Source of the DNA: Thermoplasmata archaeon | Lineage (GTDB): Archaea; Thermoplasmatota; Thermoplasmata; Lutacidiplasmatales; UBA184 | DNA length: 14,040 nt | Assembly: GCA_022749905.1 (NCBI GenBank) | Contig: JAKIWU010000020.1 | Location: 1 to 14,040, forward strand | Direction: 5' to 3' | Shown: positions 1 to 6,473 of the stretch, in pieces | How the letters are laid out: the number at the start of each line of letters is the position of its first letter | How positions within the stretch are numbered: position 1 is the stretch's first letter | Translations under genes and position numbers: made by a program | The notes under the pieces: generated by a model | What the model saw: only the letters and a program-made list of their open reading frames with translations | The model's database searches: none | Told to the model about the DNA's origin: nothing

Positions 1-756
1 GAGCGTCCGCTTGAGCCGCCACCCTTCGTCGAGGGCGGCACCGACCCCCTTCCAGTCCTTCGCGAGGAAGGCGTCGCGGCACTCGCGGGCGAGCTCGCGC
101 ATCCGCTCGAGACTCCCGAGGTTCGATCCCGTTCGGGCGTCCTGCTCCTTCAGGATGCCCTGCGCCTGCCGGGTGACCCCCGTATAGTACAGCGAGAGGT
201 GGTCGGAGAGAACCGCGCGATCGATCGCGGTGAGCGGGATCGGGGTCGACCGCACGGTGTCGTCGGGACGGAACTCGAAGTATTCGAGACCCCCGAACGC
301 AGCGATGTACTGGTCCTGCTTCCCGAGCGTCCCGCCGAGGATCTCGATCTCGATCCGGCACGCCTCTTCGGCGAGCTCCGCCGGGTCCTTCAGGATCCCC
401 CGATACGCGTAGAGCGCGTTGAGAAGCCCGACGGTGAGCGCCGAGGAGGATCCGAGCCCGGTCCCCTCCGAGGGAATATCGGCGATCGTGTGGATCTCGA
501 GGGAGTCCGTGGCGCCCGTGACCCGCATCGCCTCGCGGACGAGCCCCTGCTGGAGATCGCCGAACTTTTCGACGTTCTCCGTCTTCGAGTAGGCGACGCG
601 CACCGACCGGTCGAACTTCTCGTTGACGAGGACGTGGACGTAGCGGTCGATGGCGGCGCTCGTGACGGCACCGCCGCCGTGGTTGCGGTAGAAGGTCGGG
701 AGATCGGTGCCCCCTCCGGCGAAGGAGATCCGAAGCGGCGTCCTCGAGATGATCAC
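1..756 (-). CDS. GHMP-family sugar kinase, HddA-like (C-terminus beyond window)
   Basis: Likely phosphorylates a sugar or sugar phosphate; the closest family I recognise is D-glycero-D-manno-heptose 7-phosphate kinase (HddA), which works in nucleotide-sugar supply for surface glycans. The visible 252 residues open with the family signature IISRTPLRISFAGGGTD and carry the GHMP phosphate-binding loop GLGSSSA at about residues 100-106, followed by an LGGTLGKQDQ segment typical of this branch. HddA proteins are about 330-350 residues, so roughly a quarter is missing at the left edge. The GTG start is chosen because it begins exactly at the family N-terminus and overlaps the helicase TGA stop as GTGA, which suggests translational coupling; an in-frame stop lies 12 codons upstream. 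Family assignment is firm, exact substrate is inferred. Confidence 0.85.
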   Translation of the reverse strand, partial: MIISRTPLRISFAGGGTDLPTFYRNHGGGAVTSAAIDRYVHVLVNEKFDRSVRVAYSKTENVEKFGDLQQGLVREAMRVTGATDSLEIHTIADIPSEGTGLGSSSALTVGLLNALYAYRGILKDPAELAEEACRIEIEILGGTLGKQDQYIAAFGGLEYFEFRPDDTVRSTPIPLTAIDRAVLSDHLSLYYTGVTRQAQGILKEQDARTGSNLGSLERMRELARECRDAFLAKDWKGVGAALDEGWRLKRTL

Positions 757-2807
757 GGGCCCGGACTGGGGCCCTCCGCGCGCGGCGCCGTATTAGGCCT
801 TTCGAGCGCCGTGGGGGTGAGGGGTGGGGAACTCGCGCGGGTGAGCCGCGCGCGCCGCCCATAGAAGGATCGCGCCTCGGCTTCGAGGTTCGTGATGGGC
901 GCGAGGCCGGGGAGGACCGAGGCGAACGTGGGTGCCCTCCGGTCGAGGACGATGCCGATCCCCCGGTCGTTCTCGGAGCGGATCATCCTGCCGAAGGCCT
1001 GGAGGATGGCGCGCTGGGCGGGCGCTTCCACGACGAACTCCCAGCCGTGCCCTGCGGTCGCGTCGAGGTACGCTCGAAGCGCTTCGCGCTTCGCTGTGGG
1101 TTTCGGGTACGGGATCCCGACGACCACGACGGCTTCGAGCTCTTCGTCGGGGAAATCGACGCCTTCCGCGATCCGTCCCCCCGTGACCCCGAGCAAGACG
1201 CCTTCCGGGGAGCCCCGCTTGAACCCCTCGATCGAACGCCAGAGGTCCCCCATCGTCGCCCTGCGGGTCTCGATCACCGTGGAGGCGGGAAGTTGGGACT
1301 GGAGTCCGGCGGCGAGCACGCGCTCCATGAGGTCGAAGCTCGGGAAGAAGACGGCCGTTCGGACCGGAAGCGACTGGAGGATCTCGACGAGCCGATCGGC
1401 GATCCGCGGGACCGCATCGGGATCGGACTTCAGCTCCTCGTACCGTGTGGTGCTCACGGGATCGAACAAGAAACGGCGGTGGGCCGGCGGGAACGGCGGG
1501 GGTACGGAGAGGAGCCGCGCGGATTCGCCGAGCCCGAGCGAATCCCGGTACTCCTCGAGCGGAGCGAGGGTTCCGGACATGTGGACAGAGAGGTGGCACG
1601 CGAGGACCGGCTCCGCAGGGACGCGCGCATCGAGCGCATACGCCTCGAGGACCCGTCGGGGAGCCCGGGACACGACCTTCACGTACGCAGGATCGGTGAG
1701 CTGGGGCCAGGAAAGGAGCGCGAGGCCGACCGCGTGGACCCAGGATCGCGGGAGGTGGCGCTGTCGGCGGCGCTCCTCGCGGAGGGCCTCGCCCCAGCTC
1801 ACGAGCGCCCCGATCCAGGTGTCGAGGCGTCGGGAGGTACCACCGACGGCTTGCAGCAGCCGGTCCTCGAGCGCGTTCGGCGGGAGGACCCCGTCGTCTC
1901 CCTTCGCGAACTCCTCGATGAGCTCGGCGACCGTACCCGCGACGACCTCGAGGAGATGGCTCGCACTCGGGCCGTCGGGGATCGCGAAGTCTCCACGCTC
2001 GCCGAGTTCGGAACGGGCCCGCCGGATCGACTCCTCGGGGAGCGCGACGGTCGAGAGATCGCGCAGATGATCCGGGAGGTTGTGCGCCTCGTCGACCACG
2101 AGGTCGATCCGGTCGAGGCCTACCCCGAGCCAGTCGAGGAGGGTCTTGCGGATGTGGGGGTGGAAGAAGAAGACGTACGGCGCGGTCAGGAGCCGGGTCC
2201 GTGGCGCGAGCTTCTTCGCGAGCTCGTACGAGCAGAGGTCCTCCGACCGGCAGTACTCCTCGAACTGCGACGGTACGGCGAGCTTCTCGCTGAAGCGCTC
2301 CGCGACCCGGTCGAGGTCCGCCTGCAGCACCTTCGCGTAGTAGGGGCAGCCGTCGAGGTCCGTGAGGTCGACCGACCCCGATTCCGGCAGATCGATCGGT
2401 GGCTCGAGAAGGGTCCCCTCCTCGAACATGCGGTGGGTCGCCCGCTTCCGATCGGCGCAGAGCTTCCCGTGCTCCTCCGCCGTTGCCCCCTTCATCTCCC
2501 CGACGCCTTCGAGGAGGAGGCAGCGCTTCTGCCGGCCCTCCAGGCCGAGGGCGAGGAACGGATGGTCGAGGCGGTGGGAGATCGCCCGCGCCTCGGTCAG
2601 GACCTGGGCCTCCTGGGCGTGGGTCCGGACGAGGTAGAGGACCCTGTGGTCGGCCGCCTCGGCGTGCTCGAGCAGGGGGGCGAGGACCGCCGCAGTCTTC
2701 CCGGAACCGGTGGCTGCGTCGACGAGGAGCGGCCCGCCCCGCCGGGCCATTTCGGCTACCTCGGAGAGGATGCGTTCCTGTCCGGGTCTCGGGCGGTACG
2801 GGAACAG
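753..2807 (-). CDS. xpd: XPD/Rad3-family Fe-S DNA helicase (start codon uncertain)
   Basis: ATP-dependent 5'-3' DNA helicase of superfamily 2, expected to act in DNA repair. Counting from the conserved LFPYRPRPGQ segment: Walker A AATGSGKT at 31-38, cysteines 96, 117, 154 and 192 (the last in LCSYELAKK) matching the four Fe-S ligands of XPD, plus an extra Cys186, and the DEAH box at 239-242. Later come HMSGTLAP, the motif V-like GGRIAEGVDFP and motif VI QAFGRMIR. About 684 residues, slightly long for an archaeal XPD because of a Pro/Ala-rich tail. The frame is open far upstream through the ferredoxin gene, but there is no ATG, GTG or TTG in frame between 3090 and 2750. The given start is a CTG at the conserved N-terminus and is only a placeholder. 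ATG 2750 would remove the Q-like segment; GTG 3092 lies inside the ferredoxin gene and adds a residue stretch that does not look like protein. It overlaps the kinase downstream by 4 bases. Confidence 0.88.
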   Translation of the reverse strand: MFPYRPRPGQERILSEVAEMARRGGPLLVDAATGSGKTAAVLAPLLEHAEAADHRVLYLVRTHAQEAQVLTEARAISHRLDHPFLALGLEGRQKRCLLLEGVGEMKGATAEEHGKLCADRKRATHRMFEEGTLLEPPIDLPESGSVDLTDLDGCPYYAKVLQADLDRVAERFSEKLAVPSQFEEYCRSEDLCSYELAKKLAPRTRLLTAPYVFFFHPHIRKTLLDWLGVGLDRIDLVVDEAHNLPDHLRDLSTVALPEESIRRARSELGERGDFAIPDGPSASHLLEVVAGTVAELIEEFAKGDDGVLPPNALEDRLLQAVGGTSRRLDTWIGALVSWGEALREERRRQRHLPRSWVHAVGLALLSWPQLTDPAYVKVVSRAPRRVLEAYALDARVPAEPVLACHLSVHMSGTLAPLEEYRDSLGLGESARLLSVPPPFPPAHRRFLFDPVSTTRYEELKSDPDAVPRIADRLVEILQSLPVRTAVFFPSFDLMERVLAAGLQSQLPASTVIETRRATMGDLWRSIEGFKRGSPEGVLLGVTGGRIAEGVDFPDEELEAVVVVGIPYPKPTAKREALRAYLDATAGHGWEFVVEAPAQRAILQAFGRMIRSENDRGIGIVLDRRAPTFASVLPGLAPITNLEAEARSFYGRRARLTRASSPPLTPTALERPNTAPRAEGPSPGP

Positions 2808-3022
2808 CTGGGAGGGGGGGTGCGCGAGCGGTTCTTGCGAGGCCGTATCCTCCTCTCCGCTCCCCGATGTCGGCTCTCGCCCTTTGAAGCTACCCTTCGA
2901 CGCGACGCACGGTTCGCCGGAGAATCTGCCGAACGGCGGGCGCGGCGCGCGAGGGAGGGTCGGCGCGCCCTCCGGTCCGAGTCTGCAACCCCCCGAGGTC
3001 GATCGGGAGACAGGCTGGGAGC

Positions 3023-3352
3023 CTAACCGTAAGCGTAGCGGACACCGAAGGTGCCCCGAGGAAAGTTCCAGGTGACCGATCCCTGATCGCACGCGATATC
3101 GCAGGCTCCGCACTCGACGCAGTCCTCGTAGCGGAACACGAGTTTGCCCTCGATCCGTTCGTAGCACTGGGCCGGGCAGACGAACGTGCAGAGGGAATGG
3201 GGGCACTGGGCGCAGACCTCGGGTTTCACCGTGATATGCGCATGCTCCGGTGAGTCGGTCTGGAAGCGCAACGTACCGAGCCGGCGCTTGATCTCGATCG
3301 CCTCGACCGGCCGCCGGGCGCTCGATGGGGCAGCACCTTCGAGGTCCGCCAT
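3023..3352 (-). CDS. fixX: FixX-type ferredoxin-like protein
   Basis: Small soluble iron-sulfur protein of the FixX family, which normally passes electrons between electron-transfer flavoprotein (FixAB) and a FixC/ETF-quinone oxidoreductase or geranylgeranyl-reductase-type flavoprotein. The 109-residue product has Cys47, 50, 55 and 59 in a degenerate first motif and Cys78, 81, 84 and 88 in the second (CVECGACDIAC). It ends with WNFPRGTFGVRYAYG, the characteristic FixX C-terminus. No fixA, fixB or fixC is visible nearby, so the partner must be encoded elsewhere. The ATG is preceded by AGGAAGTGATCC, nearly a complete match to the archaeal anti-Shine-Dalgarno complement, six bases upstream. The gene is followed by the helicase on the same strand; the helicase frame is open across the whole ferredoxin gene. 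Confidence 0.9.
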   Translation of the reverse strand: MADLEGAAPSSARRPVEAIEIKRRLGTLRFQTDSPEHAHITVKPEVCAQCPHSLCTFVCPAQCYERIEGKLVFRYEDCVECGACDIACDQGSVTWNFPRGTFGVRYAYG

Positions 3353-3358
3353 CGCGTC

Positions 3359-3370
3359 GGATCACTTCCT
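3359..3370 (-). promoter_or_regulatory. Shine-Dalgarno sequence of the ferredoxin gene
   Basis: The minus strand reads AGGAAGTGATCC, 11 of 12 bases identical to the ideal AGGAGGTGATCC, six bases before the ATG at 3352. It supports that ATG over the GTG at 3365, which lies in another frame. Confidence 0.5.
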
Positions 3371-3376
3371 GGCTGA

Positions 3377-3390
3377 CCGAAAAAGGTTCC
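3377..3390 (-). promoter_or_regulatory. Candidate T-rich promoter box for the ferredoxin gene
   Basis: On the minus strand this reads GGAACCTTTTTCGG, with the T-run centred about 30 bases before the ATG. It is almost the same as the box before the coiled-coil gene at 4970. If this is the TATA/BRE element, transcription would start only a few bases before the ATG and would miss the strong Shine-Dalgarno-like sequence at 3359-3370. One of the two signals may therefore be used differently than it looks. Confidence 0.45.
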
Positions 3391-3479
3391 GACCTCGCCG
3401 AGGACCGAGGGGCCCTGCACGCGCGCGAGGGATCCAGCCCATCGTGCCCCCCGGTTGAGGGAGCCGAAGGATGCTGGTG

Positions 3480-3899
3480 CTACCGGACACGCGCGGCGTT
3501 CTCGAGGAGCCGTGCCTTGACGATGCGCCGCACCAGGGTGAGCGGAAGAGGGCGCTCCACGGTGAAGTGCACGGTGCCTTTTCCGGCGAGGAAAGGCCGC
3601 AGCTCCGTCGCGAACTTGCGTTGCGTTCGAAGGCTGCCGACGAAGAAGCTCATGTGGTCCTCGAACGCCGCGTAGAACACGAGGAGCCGACCCTGGCGAA
3701 AGGCCGGGATCCCGTAGCTGATCAGCTCCTGAGCTTCTGGCGCGGCCGCTCGAATCGTCGCCCTGAGGCGGTCGAGCGGTGCGCGGAATTTCGCGGGGAC
3801 TCGTGCGAGATAGCGTTCGACCTTGCGCCGGCCGGAGTCTCCCCGGTCTTCCCCGGCGCGGGCGCGTCCCGGAGCGCGGGAGCGGTTACGTTCCGGCAT
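3480..3899 (-). CDS. DUF1801 / YdhG-like protein
   Basis: A 139-residue protein of the DUF1801 family (YdhG/iron-chaperone fold). The conserved core is RKVERYLARVPAKFRAPLDRL, then AAPEAQELISYGIPAFRQGR, then LVFYAAFEDHMSFFVG, which matches the family pattern of a small alpha/beta domain. In other organisms members are linked loosely to iron delivery or stress, but no reaction is firmly known. The first 24 or so residues are rich in Arg and look disordered. The ATG at 3899 is chosen because it sits just inside the end of the malate dehydrogenase gene (14-base overlap), indicating co-transcription from the mdh promoter. The reading frame is open further upstream, but that part is the out-of-frame shadow of mdh. 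Confidence 0.75.
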   Translation of the reverse strand: MPERNRSRAPGRARAGEDRGDSGRRKVERYLARVPAKFRAPLDRLRATIRAAAPEAQELISYGIPAFRQGRLLVFYAAFEDHMSFFVGSLRTQRKFATELRPFLAGKGTVHFTVERPLPLTLVRRIVKARLLENAARVR

Positions 3900-4845
3900 G
3901 CGAACTCGGGAGGTGGGCGAGGATCTCGAGGTCTGCGCGTACGGCCGCGACGCTCGCCGCGAACGCCGCCCGTTCTGCGGGCGCAAGGTCGACTTCGACG
4001 ATCCGTTCGAGGCCACCCCGGCCGATCACGGCGGGTACCCCGATGGCCACCCCTTTCTCATTCATCTCGCCGTCCAGCACGGCGGAGACGGGGAGGAGGC
4101 GTCGCTCGTTCCGCGCGATCGCGCGGGCGAGCTCGAGCTGGCTTGCCGAGGGGGCGAAGTAGGCGCTCCCGGACTTGAGCAGCTCCACGATCTCCCCACC
4201 GCCTTTCTGGGTCCGTTCCACGATCCGGGCCAGTCGCTCGGGGGAGAGGAGCCGGGCGAGCGGCACGCCTGAGACACTGGAGAGCGAAAGGACCGGCACC
4301 ATCGTGTCGCCGTGGGTGCCAAGGACGAAGCCGGTTACGTCGCGCGGAGCGACGCCGAGCTCCGCCGCGACGAACGAGCGAAAGCGCGCCGTGTCGAGGG
4401 TACCCGACTCCCCGAACACCCTCTTCCTCGGGAAACCCGTGACCGCGTGGAACCAGTGCGTCATCACGTCCACCGGGTTCGTGACCACGAGTACGACCGC
4501 ATCGGGGGCCTTCTCGCGGACCGCTCGCGCATGCCCCTCGAGGATCGAGGCGTTCTTGGCGAGGAGATCCGAACGGCTCATCCCGGGCTTCCGCGCGAGT
4601 CCCGCCGTCTCGATCACGAGGTCGGCCCCCGCAAGGGCGGCGAGGTCCGTGCTCCCGTTGACCTTGGTGGAGAAGCCGAGGATCGGGGCCGACTCCTGGA
4701 TATCGAGCGCCTTCCCCTGCGGGAGGCCGTCGACGATGTCGACCAGGACGACCTCGGCGGCCAGGTCGGCTTCCGCGATCCGCTGAGCGAGGGTTCCGCC
4801 GATGTTCCCGGCCCCGAGCACCGCGATCTTCCCCAAGCCCGTCAT
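3886..4845 (-). CDS. mdh: Malate dehydrogenase, NAD-type
   Basis: Oxidises malate to oxaloacetate in the TCA cycle; cytoplasmic, of the LDH/MDH superfamily. The 319-residue product is full length. The Rossmann loop GAGNIGG is at 11-17 and Asp36 at the end of the second strand suggests NAD rather than NADP. The substrate loop ARKPGMSRSDLL (about 84-95) has the arginines expected for a dicarboxylate substrate, so malate rather than lactate. VTNPVD is at 121-126, the catalytic pair is Asp151 (SGTLDTARFR) and His178 (GTHGD). The ATG is placed directly before the first beta strand; the open frame upstream of it has no family similarity. It leads a two-gene unit with the DUF1801 gene, which it overlaps by 14 bases, and is divergent from the coiled-coil gene at 4970. 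Confidence 0.95.
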   Translation of the reverse strand: MTGLGKIAVLGAGNIGGTLAQRIAEADLAAEVVLVDIVDGLPQGKALDIQESAPILGFSTKVNGSTDLAALAGADLVIETAGLARKPGMSRSDLLAKNASILEGHARAVREKAPDAVVLVVTNPVDVMTHWFHAVTGFPRKRVFGESGTLDTARFRSFVAAELGVAPRDVTGFVLGTHGDTMVPVLSLSSVSGVPLARLLSPERLARIVERTQKGGGEIVELLKSGSAYFAPSASQLELARAIARNERRLLPVSAVLDGEMNEKGVAIGVPAVIGRGGLERIVEVDLAPAERAAFAASVAAVRADLEILAHLPSSHAGT

Positions 4846-4873
4846 CGCACTCGTCGTGGCGACCCGGACGGCG

Positions 4874-4882
4874 GATTTGAGG
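4874..4882 (-). promoter_or_regulatory. Possible TATA-like box for mdh
   Basis: The minus strand has CTCAAATCC about 33 bases before the mdh ATG, the most AT-rich stretch close to the start in the minus direction. Position fits a promoter giving a very short leader, but the match is weak. Confidence 0.3.
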
Positions 4883-4927
4883 CTGACCTGCCGACGAGGC
4901 CCGGCGACCTCGGTTTGCCCGTCGGCC

Positions 4928-4942
4928 GAAACCTTTTTTCCG
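4928..4942 (+). promoter_or_regulatory. Candidate T-rich promoter box for the coiled-coil operon
   Basis: Reads GAAACCTTTTTTCCG, the T-run centred about 33 bases before the ATG at 4970. It shares AACCTTTTT with the box before the ferredoxin gene. It lies in the 124-base divergent spacer between mdh and the coiled-coil gene. Confidence 0.5.
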
Positions 4943-4969
4943 CCTCCGTCGCGTGCGGGTTTGGACCCG

Positions 4970-5215
4970 ATGGACGTCGACGCCGTTGTACTCAACCTCG
5001 AGGAGCGAGACAAGTGGCGCACCCGCCTCGCGCTGCTCGAACACACCTTGGAGGAGATCCGCACCCGGCGCGGTCGCACCGAGGCTCGATTGAAGCGCAT
5101 CAAGTCCGAGCTTCGGCGGCTCTCGGAGTATTCGGACGCGGTTCTCGAGCACGCGGGGCGAAGCGCGGGAGGTCGAGCGTATGGCCCGTCGAACGGCCAC
5201 CTCCCTGCACGATAA
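4970..5215 (+). CDS. Small coiled-coil protein (first of a pair)
   Basis: An 81-residue protein that I do not recognise. Residues about 8-60 are charged and heptad-like (LEERDKWRTRLALLEHTLEE and onwards to ELRRLSEYSDAVLE), predicting a long helix or helical hairpin; the last 20 residues are Gly/Ala/Arg-rich and probably loose. No cysteines, signal peptide or membrane segment. The ATG at 4970 is chosen because it lies at a good distance from the T-rich promoter box, while the open frame upstream reads through that promoter. Its 3' end overlaps the next small coiled-coil gene by 35 bases. The pairing suggests the two proteins could form one hetero-oligomer, which is inference. Confidence 0.6.
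   Translation: MDVDAVVLNLEERDKWRTRLALLEHTLEEIRTRRGRTEARLKRIKSELRRLSEYSDAVLEHAGRSAGGRAYGPSNGHLPAR
5167..5173 (+). promoter_or_regulatory. Shine-Dalgarno sequence for the second coiled-coil gene
   Basis: GGGAGGT lies seven bases before the ATG at 5181 and inside the preceding gene. It decides this start and argues that the overlapping small frame is really translated. Confidence 0.6.
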
Positions 5216-5411
5216 GCAGCAGACCCTCGTGGAAGCCCGGGCCGAGGCTACGGCCGAGGTCGCCCGTCTCGCCCGCGAGGAACAGTTCCTGATCGATCAG
5301 GTCCGTCAGGCCCAGGAGCAGGTCCGCTACTACGAGGGACTCCTCGCCAAGCTTCGCCGCGACTGGGGCCGGCCCGAGCGGCTCCCGCAAATCGTCCGCC
5401 GGTTGGGCTAG
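5181..5411 (+). CDS. Small coiled-coil protein (second of a pair)
   Basis: A 76-residue protein, not recognised. Residues about 10-62 form a nearly unbroken amphipathic, Glu/Arg/Gln-rich helix (LVEARAEATAEVARLAREEQ, then QAQEQVRYYEGLLAKLRRDW), ending in WGRPERLPQIVRRLG. No cysteines or membrane segments. It starts inside the previous coiled-coil gene behind a good ribosome-binding site and ends 17 bases before the ketopantoate reductase, so the three genes form one transcription unit. Shape and gene layout resemble small prefoldin-like or scaffold subunits, but no family signature supports naming it. Confidence 0.6.
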   Translation: MARRTATSLHDKQQTLVEARAEATAEVARLAREEQFLIDQVRQAQEQVRYYEGLLAKLRRDWGRPERLPQIVRRLG

Positions 5412-5428
5412 GCACCGGGGCGTCCCCG

Positions 5429-6400
5429 ATGAGGGTACTCGTCTTCGGAGCGGGAGCGGTCGGCTCGGTTCTTGGGGCTCATCTCGCCCGGGAGGACACC
5501 GATCTCGAGCTCGTTGGGCGTCCCGCCCACGTCGAGGCGATCCGCACTCTGGGCCTCCGGGTCGACGGCCTCCCCGGCTCCCCGTTTCGCGTGCACGCGG
5601 AGAGCGAGCTCGCAGGGGGCATCGAGTTCGACCGCGTCCTTCTCACCGTGAAGGCACCCGACATCGAGCCTGCGGCCCGCGCGATCGGCGAAACGCTCCT
5701 CCACCCGGTGCCGCTCCTTGCCCTCCAGAACGGCCTCGGGATCCGGACGCGGGTCCGCCGGGCGCTCGGCAGCTCGGGGTGGTTCTACGCGGACCGACTG
5801 GTCACGAGGGGCGTTGCGTCGATCCCCGCGACCCTGGTCGGACCGGGCCATGTCCGGTACGCGGGGGAGGGGGAGATCGTTCTCGGCGACTCGGGGATCT
5901 CCGGGGGCCTCAATGGTTTCGACCGCCTGCTCGCGGCGGCCGGGATCCGGGTGCGCGTGGTCGAATCCATCGAGCGAGAGGAATGGAAAAAAGCGCTCGT
6001 GAACGCGGCGGTGAATCCCATCACGGCCGATCATGGGATCGAGAACGGACGGCTGGCGGAGGATCCCTTCCGAGGGCAGGCCCTCGCGCTCCTCCACGAA
6101 GCGCGCGAGGTGGCAGAGGCCGAGGGATACCCGATCGCGGCCGACGAGGCCGAGCAGGAGCTCTTCCGGATCGTGCGCGCGACCGCGACGAACCGCTCGA
6201 GCATGCTGCAGGACGTCGATGCAGGCCGGCCGACGGAGATCGAGGCCATCTCCGGTGCGATCCTCTCGCTCGGGGAGCGCCACGGGGTGCGCCTTCTCCA
6301 CACCCAGCGCGCGGTGGACCGGATCCGCGCACGGGCTTCCGTCGCGGCCCGCCACACCGAGGGGCGAAACGCATCTCCCTCTCCGATCACCGGGGCCTGA
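5429..6400 (+). CDS. panE: 2-dehydropantoate 2-reductase (ketopantoate reductase)
   Basis: Reduces ketopantoate to pantoate with NAD(P)H in coenzyme A synthesis; cytoplasmic. The 323-residue protein has the Rossmann motif GAGAVG at 7-12, Arg31 after the second strand, Lys75 in TVKAPDIEPA, QNGLG at 100-104, the catalytic lysine region EEWKKALVNAAVNPITA at 184-200, and the C-terminal NRSSMLQDVDAGRPTEIEAI at 255-274. All are standard for ApbA/PanE. The C-terminal 20 or so residues beyond the domain are polar and probably disordered. The ATG begins directly at the first beta strand. It is the third gene behind the two coiled-coil genes, with a 17-base gap; pgk follows 73 bases later but has its own TATA-like box. 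Confidence 0.93.
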   Translation: MRVLVFGAGAVGSVLGAHLAREDTDLELVGRPAHVEAIRTLGLRVDGLPGSPFRVHAESELAGGIEFDRVLLTVKAPDIEPAARAIGETLLHPVPLLALQNGLGIRTRVRRALGSSGWFYADRLVTRGVASIPATLVGPGHVRYAGEGEIVLGDSGISGGLNGFDRLLAAAGIRVRVVESIEREEWKKALVNAAVNPITADHGIENGRLAEDPFRGQALALLHEAREVAEAEGYPIAADEAEQELFRIVRATATNRSSMLQDVDAGRPTEIEAISGAILSLGERHGVRLLHTQRAVDRIRARASVAARHTEGRNASPSPITGA

Positions 6401-6442
6401 AACCTCGACGGGCGATTCCCCCGCCCCGGCGTCCGGGCGCGG

Positions 6443-6451
6443 GTTAAAGTA
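6443..6451 (+). promoter_or_regulatory. TATA-like box for pgk
   Basis: GTTAAAGTA stands out in GC-rich sequence, centred about 27 bases before the pgk ATG. This places transcription start at or next to the start codon, so pgk is probably leaderless or nearly so. Confidence 0.5.
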
Positions 6452-6473
6452 CGGAGCGGCCGACGGGGTCCTG

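Noticed and set aside
1047..3026. Long plus-strand open frame (about 659 codons) opposite the helicase
   Set aside because: Its translation is a Arg/Glu/Asp-rich mirror of the helicase with no family signature; long antisense frames are expected at this GC content.
3058..3070. GAGGAAAGTTCC, similar to a conserved RNase P RNA block
   Set aside because: It lies inside the well-supported ferredoxin coding sequence on the other strand and no other RNase P elements surround it.
4058..5200. Minus-strand 380-codon frame overlapping mdh
   Set aside because: It is an Arg/Gly-rich shadow in another frame; mdh has intact motifs over the same stretch.
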